From: an uncultured Prevotellaceae bacterium
GTDB taxonomy: Bacteria > Bacteroidota > Bacteroidia > Bacteroidales > Bacteroidaceae
Length of the DNA: 64,000 bases
NCBI GenBank assembly: GCA_937900485.1
Contig: CALCEL010000082.1
Coordinates: 1-64,000 of the forward strand
Reading direction: 5' to 3'
Part shown: positions 44,560 to 53,524 of the stretch, one piece after another
How the letters are laid out: each line of letters starts with the position of its first letter
Position numbering within the stretch: position 1 is the first letter of the stretch
Program-made: the position numbers and the translations under genes
Notes under the pieces: generated by a model
What the model was told of the DNA's origin: nothing
Seen by the model: the letters and a program-made list of their open reading frames with translations, nothing else
Database searches by the model: none

Positions 44560-46128
44560 TCAAAACTGGAAGTATATAAACGGTTGCACGTCACTACTCT
44601 TTACCTGTATCACCACCCATATCGCCAACACGAGGAGAAGAGAAAGTACAGGCACCGGGAGGTAGCTCATGGACTTGCGCATGTCGTTCTGCCATGACGA
44701 CGGAGCGAAATGGAATACATAACCGATGAGCATAAGTATCGCCACGCCATTATATGACTGCAACCACTGCTCGAAGATATTGATGTCGAACATAGTGAAA
44801 ATCTGTGAGAACACGTCCTTAACGACTTGAAAGGACTGAGCGCGGAACAGCACCCATGTTGCGGCCACGAGGTGGAACGTCAAGACACCAGACAAAGGCA
44901 ACAGGACTGTTTTCTCCCACATTCCCGGTGTCTCACCCTTCTTACCGAGAAAAGTGAGAGGAGACAGTGAGCGGACATTAGACCACAGCTTGTCAAGACA
45001 GAGGAAGAGTCCATGCAGGCCTCCCCAGAGGATGAAGTTCAGCGACGCCCCATGCCACAGTCCACCAAGAAGCATGGTGAGCATCAGGTTGACGTACTGA
45101 CGTATCTTACCATGTCGGTTACCACCGAGTGAGATATAAAGATAGTCTTTAAGCCATGACGACAAGCTGATGTGCCATCGTCTCCAGAACTCTGTTATTG
45201 ACTTACTCTTGTACGGTGCGTCGAAGTTCTTAGGAAACTCGAATCCAAGCAACATAGCCAGACCAATGGCCATGTCCGAGTAGCCAGAGAAGTCGCAGTA
45301 TATCTGTAATGTGTATCCATAGACGGCTAGCAGATTCTCCACACCACTATATAAGGTAGGAGTATCGAACACGCGCTCCACAAAGTTGACGCTGATGTAG
45401 TCAGATATCACCGCCTTCTTGAACAGACCCGTAATGATGAGATACACGCCGCCACCAATCATCTCGTTGGTGACATTAAGCGGGCGTCTGATTTGTGGTA
45501 TGAAATCAGCCGCTCTGACAATAGGACCAGCTACAAGTTGCGGGAAGAAACTGACATAGAAGGCATAGTCGAGGAGACTGTCGAGCGGACGTATACGTCG
45601 GCGGTAGATATCGATGGTATATGACAGGGACTGGAAAGTGAAGAAGCTGACACCCACCGGCAGGAAGATGTCGAGTTCCGTCCATCTCATGTTGACGTTG
45701 TCAATCTGTGAGGCAGCCTCACAGAATATCCTTCCGAAGAAGTTAGTATACTTGAAGTAGCACAACAGTCCGAGGTCGATAAGCAGGGACAAAGCCACGA
45801 GACACTTAGCTCCCGTTGCGCCGTCACTTTTCTTGTCACCACTCTCGTCGTCAGAGCCTCTCATCTTCCCTATTTTCTTACCGATAAGGAAGTCAGACAC
45901 CGTGACGAGAGCGAGAAGTCCAAAGTACAGCCCGCTGCTCTTATAATAGAAATAATAAGAGAACAGCGTGACGAACAAAATACGCATCGTGTACGTCCTC
46001 TGAAGCAGCATATACACCAGTGATACGCCGAGAAAGAGAAACAGGAACAGTCCAGACGAGAATATCATCGGACTCTGCGGGTTATAGGAAAGAACCTCCC
46101 AAAGGCGGTTCACATCAATGTCAAACAC
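44560..46128 (-). CDS. MBOAT-family membrane O-acyltransferase (AlgI/DltB-like)
   Basis: This 522-aa protein has about ten to twelve membrane segments. Family motifs are present: FDAPYKSKSITEFWRRWHISLSSWLKDYLYISLGGNRHG and MLLGGLWHGASLNFILWGGLHG, which contains the conserved catalytic His. The start is a GTG at 46128 giving MFDIDVNRLWEVLSYNPQSP; an ATG at 46068 is an alternative. Such proteins pass acyl groups across the inner membrane to a periplasmic acceptor, usually with SGNH-type partners, and two SGNH genes lie directly upstream. The acceptor could be an exopolysaccharide, LPS or peptidoglycan. Confidence 0.92.
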   Translation of the reverse strand: MFDIDVNRLWEVLSYNPQSPMIFSSGLFLFLFLGVSLVYMLLQRTYTMRILFVTLFSYYFYYKSSGLYFGLLALVTVSDFLIGKKIGKMRGSDDESGDKKSDGATGAKCLVALSLLIDLGLLCYFKYTNFFGRIFCEAASQIDNVNMRWTELDIFLPVGVSFFTFQSLSYTIDIYRRRIRPLDSLLDYAFYVSFFPQLVAGPIVRAADFIPQIRRPLNVTNEMIGGGVYLIITGLFKKAVISDYISVNFVERVFDTPTLYSGVENLLAVYGYTLQIYCDFSGYSDMAIGLAMLLGFEFPKNFDAPYKSKSITEFWRRWHISLSSWLKDYLYISLGGNRHGKIRQYVNLMLTMLLGGLWHGASLNFILWGGLHGLFLCLDKLWSNVRSLSPLTFLGKKGETPGMWEKTVLLPLSGVLTFHLVAATWVLFRAQSFQVVKDVFSQIFTMFDINIFEQWLQSYNGVAILMLIGYVFHFAPSSWQNDMRKSMSYLPVPVLSLLLVLAIWVVIQVKSSDVQPFIYFQF

Positions 46129-46225
46129 TTTAGAACTTTGTTATAATATTGTTTAATCTTGTAATCATCATCGTACAGACATGAGCGACACCTCGTCATG
46201 TGCAAGCGGTCATGTGTCCGACGCC

Positions 46226-47035
46226 TCATCTGGCGATTCTCTGCCAGTAATCCTTAATCACAGCCTCAGCCAGCATGGTTCCCATAAGGGTATATCCGTT
46301 GACCGTATAGTGAATCTGGTCTGTGTTCATCAGTCCAGCCTCCAGCCAGTTGGAGCTGGCGCATAACTCGCCACCCGCTATGTCGAATAAGTTCCACACT
46401 GCTATATGGTTTTTCTTACCGAACTCCACGATGGTGTTAGCCACCAACCTCGTGTTCTCATTACGTGTATGGGTATAAGTGTATCTCCTGCGTCCGCGGC
46501 GTCGATAGGAACCGGCACGCTTGGCGAGGTAGGAGCCTGGAGGGGTTGTCAGCAGACATCGGACACCCGGGCACTTGCTCTCGATGGACGCCACGAGCTT
46601 CAGCAAGTCTTCCGCATGCTGTGTGGCGTTGTATGAAGGAGCGTGGCTCTCATTAGTGCCGAAGCTGATGATTACGAGGTCAGGCTTGGCAGCCTCGATA
46701 CGCGTGAGCATGTCGTACTCATAGAAACGTGACGCGCATGCTCCGTTGATGCCGAGGAACGACCATCTCATGTGCGGCAGAGCAGTACGAAGCGCCGCCT
46801 CCACAGCGTTCGGGAAGTACTTGCCCTTGACGTGTGAGTCACCGATATGCATAATCGTAATTCCCGGAGAGTCTACGGCGAGTGCTAAGGCTGAGTCGAG
46901 GTACTCACCATCAGTCAGAACGTTCTTGCCCACATGCTTGAATGAGGCAGGAAATGACGTCCACCGCTGGGCTTGACACGTCAGACACATCATAATCGCC
47001 AGAAGCAAAGAGCACACCCTATTTTCTCTTGTCAT
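46226..47035 (-). CDS. Exported SGNH/GDSL hydrolase-fold protein
   Basis: From the ATG at 47035 (MTRENRVCSLLLAIMMCLTCQAQ) this is a 269-aa secreted protein. The catalytic blocks are visible: IMHIGDSHVKGKYF with Ser, the Gly-containing block II, IISFGTNESHAPS with Asn, and NTDQIHYTVNGYTLMG with Asp and His. It overlaps the end of the other SGNH gene by 17 bases; the ATG at 47050 is a second option. Placed between another SGNH gene and an MBOAT gene, it probably acts as the periplasmic O-acyltransferase or esterase of the system. Confidence 0.85.
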   Translation of the reverse strand: MTRENRVCSLLLAIMMCLTCQAQRWTSFPASFKHVGKNVLTDGEYLDSALALAVDSPGITIMHIGDSHVKGKYFPNAVEAALRTALPHMRWSFLGINGACASRFYEYDMLTRIEAAKPDLVIISFGTNESHAPSYNATQHAEDLLKLVASIESKCPGVRCLLTTPPGSYLAKRAGSYRRRGRRRYTYTHTRNENTRLVANTIVEFGKKNHIAVWNLFDIAGGELCASSNWLEAGLMNTDQIHYTVNGYTLMGTMLAEAVIKDYWQRIAR

Positions 47036-48551
47036 AATTATCCTTTCCATTTAATAAAACATCATATAGAATCTTAGCCAGCTTACGTCCGCCGGCGAAG
47101 TTGATATGCGTATAGTCGAGGTTGGCCTGCTTGTGGCTCACCATCTGAACCATACTGCCGTCACCTCCCATAGCCTCGTAGAGATTCCAGAACGCCACCT
47201 TGTTGTCCGCCGCCATCTTTCTCTGGTATGATATCAGCTCTCTGATACCAGCCATGGTGCGCATATTGCCTGAAGCGTCTTTCTCTTCCCTGTCACCGAC
47301 GCCGACGACGAGTATACTGGCTCCCGGGTTATGCTGTTTGAGGTGCTGTATCGCCGTCCCCATACGTTTGGTGTATCCACTGTAGTTACGTTGTTTGCTG
47401 TTAGCGACATTGAGACCGAAGTGTACGATGATGAGGTCGTACGGACGTACCCTGTTGAAGTCCGTGAGCGTGGACTGCGGTATGTCCGCCAGATACCATC
47501 CGTTGCTGGCTCTCATGCTGAAGTTATCGAGTATCACGCCCTTGTCGCCCTCGAGCGCCACGCCATAGAAACGTGAGGCGTTACCATTGTGAGCCACGAT
47601 GCTGAACCTTCCTATGCGTCCTCTCAGCGTCTTGGTGACCAGCGAGCCGGACGACTGATCGGCCATGGTCTCACGCACCTCATGGGTGACGTTCATCGTG
47701 TCATACGGTATCTCATTGCCCAATGAGTCCACTCCACCGCCTGATACGACCTGTTCGGTGACATAACGCACTTCCTCATAGGTCTCAAGGGCTGCTCCGT
47801 TGAGATAGACATTACGTAACTCCTGTCCGTTTATAGAGGCTGACAGCTCCAGGCCATTGCCAGGTGTGAAATAGACCGTTGCTGCGCTCACCGTGTCAAG
47901 GTGAGTGCCGAACTTACTGCCCTTCATCTCAAGCGAAGCCTGTGACGAAGGAATGAAATAGCGTCCGTTGATACCTTGCAGAGAGCGGTTGAACTTCTTG
48001 CTCTTCACGTCGTTCGCATTATGGTCCATCCATCCCTTGGACTTTGTCCATACTGTCTTTCTGAAGCCCGACGTGATGTTGTATATATCAACGAAGCCCA
48101 CGCCGCAGCCGCCGAAGCGTGTCTGCAACATGTCACGCAGATTTTCAGTGAGTATGTCACCCTCGATATAAGAGTCACCGTAGTACGCTATACGTACCAC
48201 GCGCTGACCAGCATGGGACAATGCCTCATAAAACTTATCCATCTCACGAGAGTCACTCACCGAGAAATCCTCGATACCCACCATTCCCTCTGGTATGGAG
48301 TCGATATACACAGGCTTCTCGACTTTGACAGCAGCAGAGTCGAACTTGACAACCTCTATACCTTGTTCCTTGTCAGCCAACACCTCAGCCACAATGTTAC
48401 CCTCGTCATCGAGTGACTGAACGTCACTCAGCAGATTCACTCGTCTTAAGTCTTTTCCTCCCACAGTGATACGCGGAAGAAAGAACATCCCCATGAGCAC
48501 AACGACAGCGATAAGCGTTATGACAAATGGTTTCCAGATGTTATTATTCAT
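47019..48551 (-). CDS. Membrane-anchored SGNH-fold protein (AlgJ/AlgX-like role)
   Basis: This 510-aa protein has a single N-terminal membrane anchor (FVITLIAVVVLMGMFFLP) and a long periplasmic part. SGNH blocks are VVRIAYYGDSYIEGDILTENL with Ser, YDLIIVHFGLNVAN with Gly and Asn, and LDYTHINFAGGRKLA with Asp and His. A beta-rich insert lies between the first two blocks, recalling carbohydrate-binding modules of alginate acetylation proteins. Its start overlaps the stop of the HD-domain gene by four bases (ATGA), so the two are coupled. It likely works with the MBOAT protein in acylating a surface polymer. Confidence 0.82.
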   Translation of the reverse strand: MNNNIWKPFVITLIAVVVLMGMFFLPRITVGGKDLRRVNLLSDVQSLDDEGNIVAEVLADKEQGIEVVKFDSAAVKVEKPVYIDSIPEGMVGIEDFSVSDSREMDKFYEALSHAGQRVVRIAYYGDSYIEGDILTENLRDMLQTRFGGCGVGFVDIYNITSGFRKTVWTKSKGWMDHNANDVKSKKFNRSLQGINGRYFIPSSQASLEMKGSKFGTHLDTVSAATVYFTPGNGLELSASINGQELRNVYLNGAALETYEEVRYVTEQVVSGGGVDSLGNEIPYDTMNVTHEVRETMADQSSGSLVTKTLRGRIGRFSIVAHNGNASRFYGVALEGDKGVILDNFSMRASNGWYLADIPQSTLTDFNRVRPYDLIIVHFGLNVANSKQRNYSGYTKRMGTAIQHLKQHNPGASILVVGVGDREEKDASGNMRTMAGIRELISYQRKMAADNKVAFWNLYEAMGGDGSMVQMVSHKQANLDYTHINFAGGRKLAKILYDVLLNGKDNYDKRK

Positions 48552-50605
48552 TGCTTATTGTTTAGTTCCGGATATGAAATACGTGTATGATATACAATCT
48601 TAAGCTTTTCCTTAAATACCTCTTTAGCTGCGGCGATGTCCTTGAACGTGATGTCACACTCACTGAAGTATCCCTCCTGCATTTGTCCGTCGATAATCTT
48701 ATCGACAAGAGTGCTTATGGATTCCTCTGTGTATTCCGACAGACTGCGAGAGGCAGCCTCCACAGCATCCGCCATCATGAGTATGGCTTCCTCCTTACTG
48801 CTCGGGTTAGGTCCCGGATAGCTGAACAGCGACTCGTCAGGCTCCTCGCCGTGATGCAGGTTCTTCCACATGATGTAGAAGTATTTTGTCTTGCCGTTAC
48901 CATGGTGAGTCATGATAAATCTCTTAATCTGGGCTGGCAGATTGTTCTTATCAGCCAGCGACAGTCCGTTGGTCACATGCTCGATAATGACCTCAGCGCT
49001 TCGCTCCGGTGTGAGATGTGAATGTGGGCTGATACCTTTCTGGTTCTCCGTGAAGAACACGGGACGCTCCAGCTTACCTATATCATGATAGAGTGCTCCC
49101 GTCCTCACAAGCTGAGATCGGGCACCTATCTTCTTGGCGACCTCAGCCGACAGGTTAGCCACTTGCATGGAGTGTTGGAACGTTCCTGGAGCAATCTCCG
49201 ACATACGCTGGAGTAACGGGTTGCTGATGTTGGACAGTTCGACAAGCGTGACATCGGAGATGAATCCGAAGACCTTCTCAAAGACATATAACAACGGATA
49301 GGTGAACAATAAGAGAACGCCATTGACAATCATGTATATATAATAGCTCCTGTCAAAACGTATCTCGTCATTCTGTATCAATACGAAAGAAGTATGTATG
49401 ACGATATATGTCAGCGTGATGACCAACGCCGTACGTATAATCTGTGAACGCTGTGACAGCTCACGAAGCGTCTGAATCACAACCATACCTGTGGTGAGCT
49501 GAAGTATCAAGAACTCATAAGGCTCACGCAGGAAACTGGATATAATCATCACCGTGGCACAGTGGAACATAAAGGCCGTTCGGCTATCCATGAACACTCG
49601 TATGAATATCGGCACCATACAACACGGCAAAATCATCACATGGTAGAAGTTGTGAGACATCATCGAGGCAGCCACGCTGCAGAAGAAGTCCATCAGTCCG
49701 AAAAGCAGCAGTCCAGTGCCAATCTTGTCAAAGTAGTCCGATCTGAACAGGTTGAGGTAGCTAAGCAGAATGAGACAGATGAAAAGAACATAAACCATCT
49801 GACCTATTATCTTCAGACGTATCAGACCGTCACCCTTTGAGTGTTTCGTAGACTCTCTCACCAGTGACTCGATAATGGCTGCTTTCTTCTCATCCACTAT
49901 CTCTCCACGGTCGATAATCTTTTGACCGCTCTGCACCATACCACTGGCACCTGATATCGTGGACAGCATGTCGTCAAGCTCCGCCTTAGACTTTTCCTTA
50001 TCAAACTTGATGTTTGGCATGATGAGGTCACTGATATTAAAATGCTGTAATATCAGACGTGAGTAACGCGCAGTATCACCAAACATAATATACTCATATG
50101 CGGTACGCTGTGTGAACAGCCTCTTGGTAACCACATTTCTCGACGTGCGATCCTCCACAACCTTAATCGTGTACTTACCGTCCTTAAGCAGGCTGTCGTA
50201 CTCCTCCATGGATATTACACCTCGTGAGTACACAGTGTCAAGCTGTTGGGTTATATATTTGATGTAGAGAAAGGCGTTAGGTCCGTTCCATTCCTTGACG
50301 TTACTATTGAGAAACTTCTTTCTCATAGCGTCGCGCACACTCGTGTCGACACGGTAGTATGGCTGGAACTCTTGTCGTATGCTGTCTCTCTCATGCTGCA
50401 TCACAGAGTCACTTTTCAGTATGGCGAAGGTATATGGAGCAATGAGTTGCTTGTTAATCCACGGATATCCAACCTCATAGGAATAACCGAGAGTCTCGCT
50501 CTTCGGCATGAAGTACACTATGATGAGAGTAGAAAGCACAACAAGCAGACCTTTGAAAATCTGCTTGCCGTAAACCTTACGTTTCACCTGTTTATTTTCT
50601 TTCAT
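48548..50605 (-). CDS. 7TM-HD-type HDIG phosphohydrolase (PgpH/YqfF-like)
   Basis: This 685-aa protein has a first membrane segment (GLLVVLSTLIIVYFMP), a long extracytoplasmic 7TMR-HDED domain (about residues 40-265), about seven membrane segments (about 270-440), and a cytoplasmic HD domain with LYHDIGKLERPVFF and FIMTHHGNGKTKYFY. Members in Gram-positive bacteria hydrolyse cyclic di-AMP. It is the first gene of the operon with the two SGNH and MBOAT genes, which raises the possibility that a nucleotide signal controls the acylation system. Confidence 0.9.
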   Translation of the reverse strand: MKENKQVKRKVYGKQIFKGLLVVLSTLIIVYFMPKSETLGYSYEVGYPWINKQLIAPYTFAILKSDSVMQHERDSIRQEFQPYYRVDTSVRDAMRKKFLNSNVKEWNGPNAFLYIKYITQQLDTVYSRGVISMEEYDSLLKDGKYTIKVVEDRTSRNVVTKRLFTQRTAYEYIMFGDTARYSRLILQHFNISDLIMPNIKFDKEKSKAELDDMLSTISGASGMVQSGQKIIDRGEIVDEKKAAIIESLVRESTKHSKGDGLIRLKIIGQMVYVLFICLILLSYLNLFRSDYFDKIGTGLLLFGLMDFFCSVAASMMSHNFYHVMILPCCMVPIFIRVFMDSRTAFMFHCATVMIISSFLREPYEFLILQLTTGMVVIQTLRELSQRSQIIRTALVITLTYIVIHTSFVLIQNDEIRFDRSYYIYMIVNGVLLLFTYPLLYVFEKVFGFISDVTLVELSNISNPLLQRMSEIAPGTFQHSMQVANLSAEVAKKIGARSQLVRTGALYHDIGKLERPVFFTENQKGISPHSHLTPERSAEVIIEHVTNGLSLADKNNLPAQIKRFIMTHHGNGKTKYFYIMWKNLHHGEEPDESLFSYPGPNPSSKEEAILMMADAVEAASRSLSEYTEESISTLVDKIIDGQMQEGYFSECDITFKDIAAAKEVFKEKLKIVYHTRISYPELNNKQ

Positions 50606-50692
50606 ATATAATAGGTATTCTACGTTTTCACACCTACTGACACGACAGACACGTCATGTCATAAACACCAGACGACCTGCCACCAGATGATA

Positions 50693-51994
50693 TCACAGAG
50701 CCATGAGGAATGCCTTAAAGTCCTCAAAACGAGACGACATTGGCACAGACTGCTTCTCGCCCTTCATGAAAGCGGCAAGCTTGGCAGGTATCTCTATACT
50801 GTCACCCAGTATCTTATCTACAGTATCCTTGAACTTTGCGGGATGCGCAGTCTCAAGGAATACGCCAACCTCGCCTTGTCTAAGTCCCATCTCCAGTGCT
50901 TTGAATCCGCACGCTCCGTGTGGGTCACACACATATCCTGTGCTATTCCTCACCTGACGTATCGTATCCGCTATTTGCTCATCAGAGTAAGTGGCACCAG
51001 ATATGTCACTGCATATCGCCTCATGACTCTTACCGTAAAGGTCATATATTCTTGCGAAGTTGGAAGGGTCCCCCACATCCATGGCGTTGGCTATGGTCTG
51101 GACAGACGGTTTCGGAGAATATTCACCCGTAGCGAGATACTTAAAGAACACGTCATTGGCATTGTTGGCTGCAATAAAACGGCTCACCGGCAGACCCATC
51201 CTCTTACCGAATAGAGCAGAACAAATGTTGCCGAAGTTGCCTGATGGCACACATACCACTAACTTGTCTGCCAGTCCCCTCTTCTTCATCTGAGCATAAG
51301 CATAGAAGTAATAGAATGACTGAGGGAGGAAACGAGCCACATTTATGGAGTTGGCGGAAGTAAGTCGCATATGTGAGTTCACCTCCTCATCCATGAACGC
51401 AGACTTCACCAAAGCCTGACAGTCGTCAAACACACCATCAACCTCAATAGCTGTGATGTTCTTACCAAGAGTGGTGAACTGACACTCTTGTATAGGACTA
51501 ACCTTGCCCTTAGGGTAGAGCACGAAAACTTTGATGCCTTCCACACCTAAGAATCCATTGGCCACAGCTGAGCCTGTATCTCCGGAAGTGGCCACCAACA
51601 CGTTAACCTCTTCCTTGCCCTGTTTCTTAAGGAAGTACTGAAGCAGACGAGCCATGAAACGGGCACCGACATCCTTAAAGGCAAGTGTCGGTCCGTGGAA
51701 AAGTTCCAGACTGTATATGTTATCCGTCACCTTGACCGCAGGCACATCGAACGACAACGTGTCGTAGACTATGTTCTTAAGGCTCTCAGCATCAACATCC
51801 TCGCCAAAGAATGCCTCAGCAACCGTATATGCTATTTCCTGAAAGGACAGATTCTCAATATTATCAAAAAATGACTGTGGCAACGGCTTGATTCTCTCTG
51901 GCATATACAATCCTCTATCCTCTGCCAGACCTTTCACCACCGCCTTTTCCAGCGTTGCGATAGGCGCCTTGCCATTTGTACTGTAGTATTTCAT
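50693..51994 (-). CDS. thrC: Threonine synthase
   Basis: This 433-aa PLP enzyme converts O-phosphohomoserine to threonine. The N-terminus MKYYSTNGKAPIATLEKAVVKGL is typical, and the PLP lysine is in GPTLAFKDVGARFM. LVATSGDTGSAVANGF binds the cofactor phosphate, and CVPSGNFGNICSALFGKRMG is the second family signature. It is the last gene of the thrA, apgM-like, thrC operon. Confidence 0.96.
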   Translation of the reverse strand: MKYYSTNGKAPIATLEKAVVKGLAEDRGLYMPERIKPLPQSFFDNIENLSFQEIAYTVAEAFFGEDVDAESLKNIVYDTLSFDVPAVKVTDNIYSLELFHGPTLAFKDVGARFMARLLQYFLKKQGKEEVNVLVATSGDTGSAVANGFLGVEGIKVFVLYPKGKVSPIQECQFTTLGKNITAIEVDGVFDDCQALVKSAFMDEEVNSHMRLTSANSINVARFLPQSFYYFYAYAQMKKRGLADKLVVCVPSGNFGNICSALFGKRMGLPVSRFIAANNANDVFFKYLATGEYSPKPSVQTIANAMDVGDPSNFARIYDLYGKSHEAICSDISGATYSDEQIADTIRQVRNSTGYVCDPHGACGFKALEMGLRQGEVGVFLETAHPAKFKDTVDKILGDSIEIPAKLAAFMKGEKQSVPMSSRFEDFKAFLMAL

Positions 51995-52148
51995 ATTACA
52001 AAAACTGTTTTTATCACGCTGTGACCAAGCAGCCTAATCAACACATGCCGAATGACGACTGTCTCACTATTATGATATGGTGCGCGAAGTTAGTAAGTAT
52101 TCACCAAATAAAAAAAATAATGCTAAATAAAGTTAAAAGGACACTGAC

Positions 52149-53435
52149 TTACATCACGTCCATGAACGCGCGTATGAAACCGTCTTTTTCCAGTAAGCCA
52201 TACGCTCCATTCTGACATGCCGTCTCGTCAAACGTCTTCACGCTGTCACTCTCGAGCCCCGGCGCATAGATGAGGAACGGTATCGGCTGATTGGTGTGAG
52301 TGCGAAGCGCCACCGGCGTCGGATGGTCTGGCAATACTGCTATGGCCACCTTCTCGTCCCACTTGCTCACCTCTTCATATACAGGTCCAATGATACGCTT
52401 GTCCAAATTCTCTATCGTCATCAACTTCAGCTTCAGGTCACCATCATGACCTGCCTCATCACTCGCTTCAACATGCAAGTACACGAAGTCGTCTGTTTTC
52501 AATGCTTCAACAGCTGCCGCAGCCTTTCCCTCGTAGTTTGTGTCATAGAGTCCAGTGGCTCCATCAACGTCAATGCACCTCAGTCCTGCATAGCGTCCTA
52601 TGCCTCTTATGAGGTCGACAGCTGTGATCACCGCTCCTTTCTTTATTTGAGGGAAAGTTTCCGGTAATGTCTTCATGTGAGGCCTGTATCCGCCAGCCCA
52701 AGGCCAAATACTATTGGCAGGATCCCTGCCCTCAGCCACACGGTTGAGGTTGAGAGGATGAGTGGCAAGCAGTTGCTGCGATTTTTCTATCATATAATTA
52801 ATAAGCTCAGCTGTCTGCGTTGCGCTCAACTTTGTCTTTCTCTCACCAGCCTCAATGGCTTGTTTCTCAGCATCAAGGTCTGGCTTAACGAGTGCCGGTC
52901 TCCATGGCTTCAAAGGAATGTCATGAGGCGGTGTACATTTGAGGTATTTACTTCCACCATTGATAACGAGTAAATGACGATACTGCACACCAGTATAAAA
53001 ATGTACCACGTCGCCGTACTTAGCACACAACTCAGCATCCTTGGCAAGTCGCTCCTGAAGGAACTTAATCAGCACGTCACCTTCCTCAGTCTCCAGACGT
53101 CCACATGAGTGGTTCTTGATATTGTCGCCCTCTATACATATTATATTACAGCGAATAGCCATGTCGTCCGGACCTAACTCGACACCTATGCTGGCAGCCT
53201 CAAGCGGGCCTCTACCCTCATACACCTCACTTTGGTCATATCCCAGGATGCTGGAGTTAGCCACCTCGCTGCCAGGATGAAAACCATCGGGAACAGTCTT
53301 GAGCATACCCGTTCTGCCCTTCTCGGCCAGCATATCCATGTATGGCGTGTAAGCGTACTGTAAAAGTGTCTTTCCTCCGAGTGACTCCACTGGCCAATCT
53401 GCCATACCGTCACCCAATATAATGATATGTTTCAT
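52149..53435 (-). CDS. ApgM-family phosphoglycerate mutase, probable homoserine kinase
   Basis: This 428-aa member of the alkaline-phosphatase superfamily begins MKHIIILGDGMADWPVESLGG with the metal-binding Asp. It also has EVANSSILGYDQSEVYEGRGPLEA with the catalytic Ser, LHVEASDEAGHDGDLKLKL and AVLPDHPTPVALRTHT. By family name it is a cofactor-independent phosphoglycerate mutase. Its position between the aspartokinase/homoserine dehydrogenase and threonine synthase genes, and the lack of a GHMP-type thrB here, point to homoserine phosphorylation. That function is inferred from the operon; the sequence alone does not separate the two. Confidence 0.85.
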   Translation of the reverse strand: MKHIIILGDGMADWPVESLGGKTLLQYAYTPYMDMLAEKGRTGMLKTVPDGFHPGSEVANSSILGYDQSEVYEGRGPLEAASIGVELGPDDMAIRCNIICIEGDNIKNHSCGRLETEEGDVLIKFLQERLAKDAELCAKYGDVVHFYTGVQYRHLLVINGGSKYLKCTPPHDIPLKPWRPALVKPDLDAEKQAIEAGERKTKLSATQTAELINYMIEKSQQLLATHPLNLNRVAEGRDPANSIWPWAGGYRPHMKTLPETFPQIKKGAVITAVDLIRGIGRYAGLRCIDVDGATGLYDTNYEGKAAAAVEALKTDDFVYLHVEASDEAGHDGDLKLKLMTIENLDKRIIGPVYEEVSKWDEKVAIAVLPDHPTPVALRTHTNQPIPFLIYAPGLESDSVKTFDETACQNGAYGLLEKDGFIRAFMDVM

Positions 53436-53524
53436 CTTATTACTCTGTTTTAAGATGGGCTACGGAAACACTTGACATAGCCCAAACGTACGTTACTTTA
53501 CGGCTGTGACAAAGTCGTCACACA

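Noticed and set aside
46226..50605. Possible capsule or alginate biosynthesis locus around the MBOAT gene
   Set aside because: No glycosyltransferase, polymerase or export genes are present between 44.5 and 51 kb; only the acylation-type genes can be supported.
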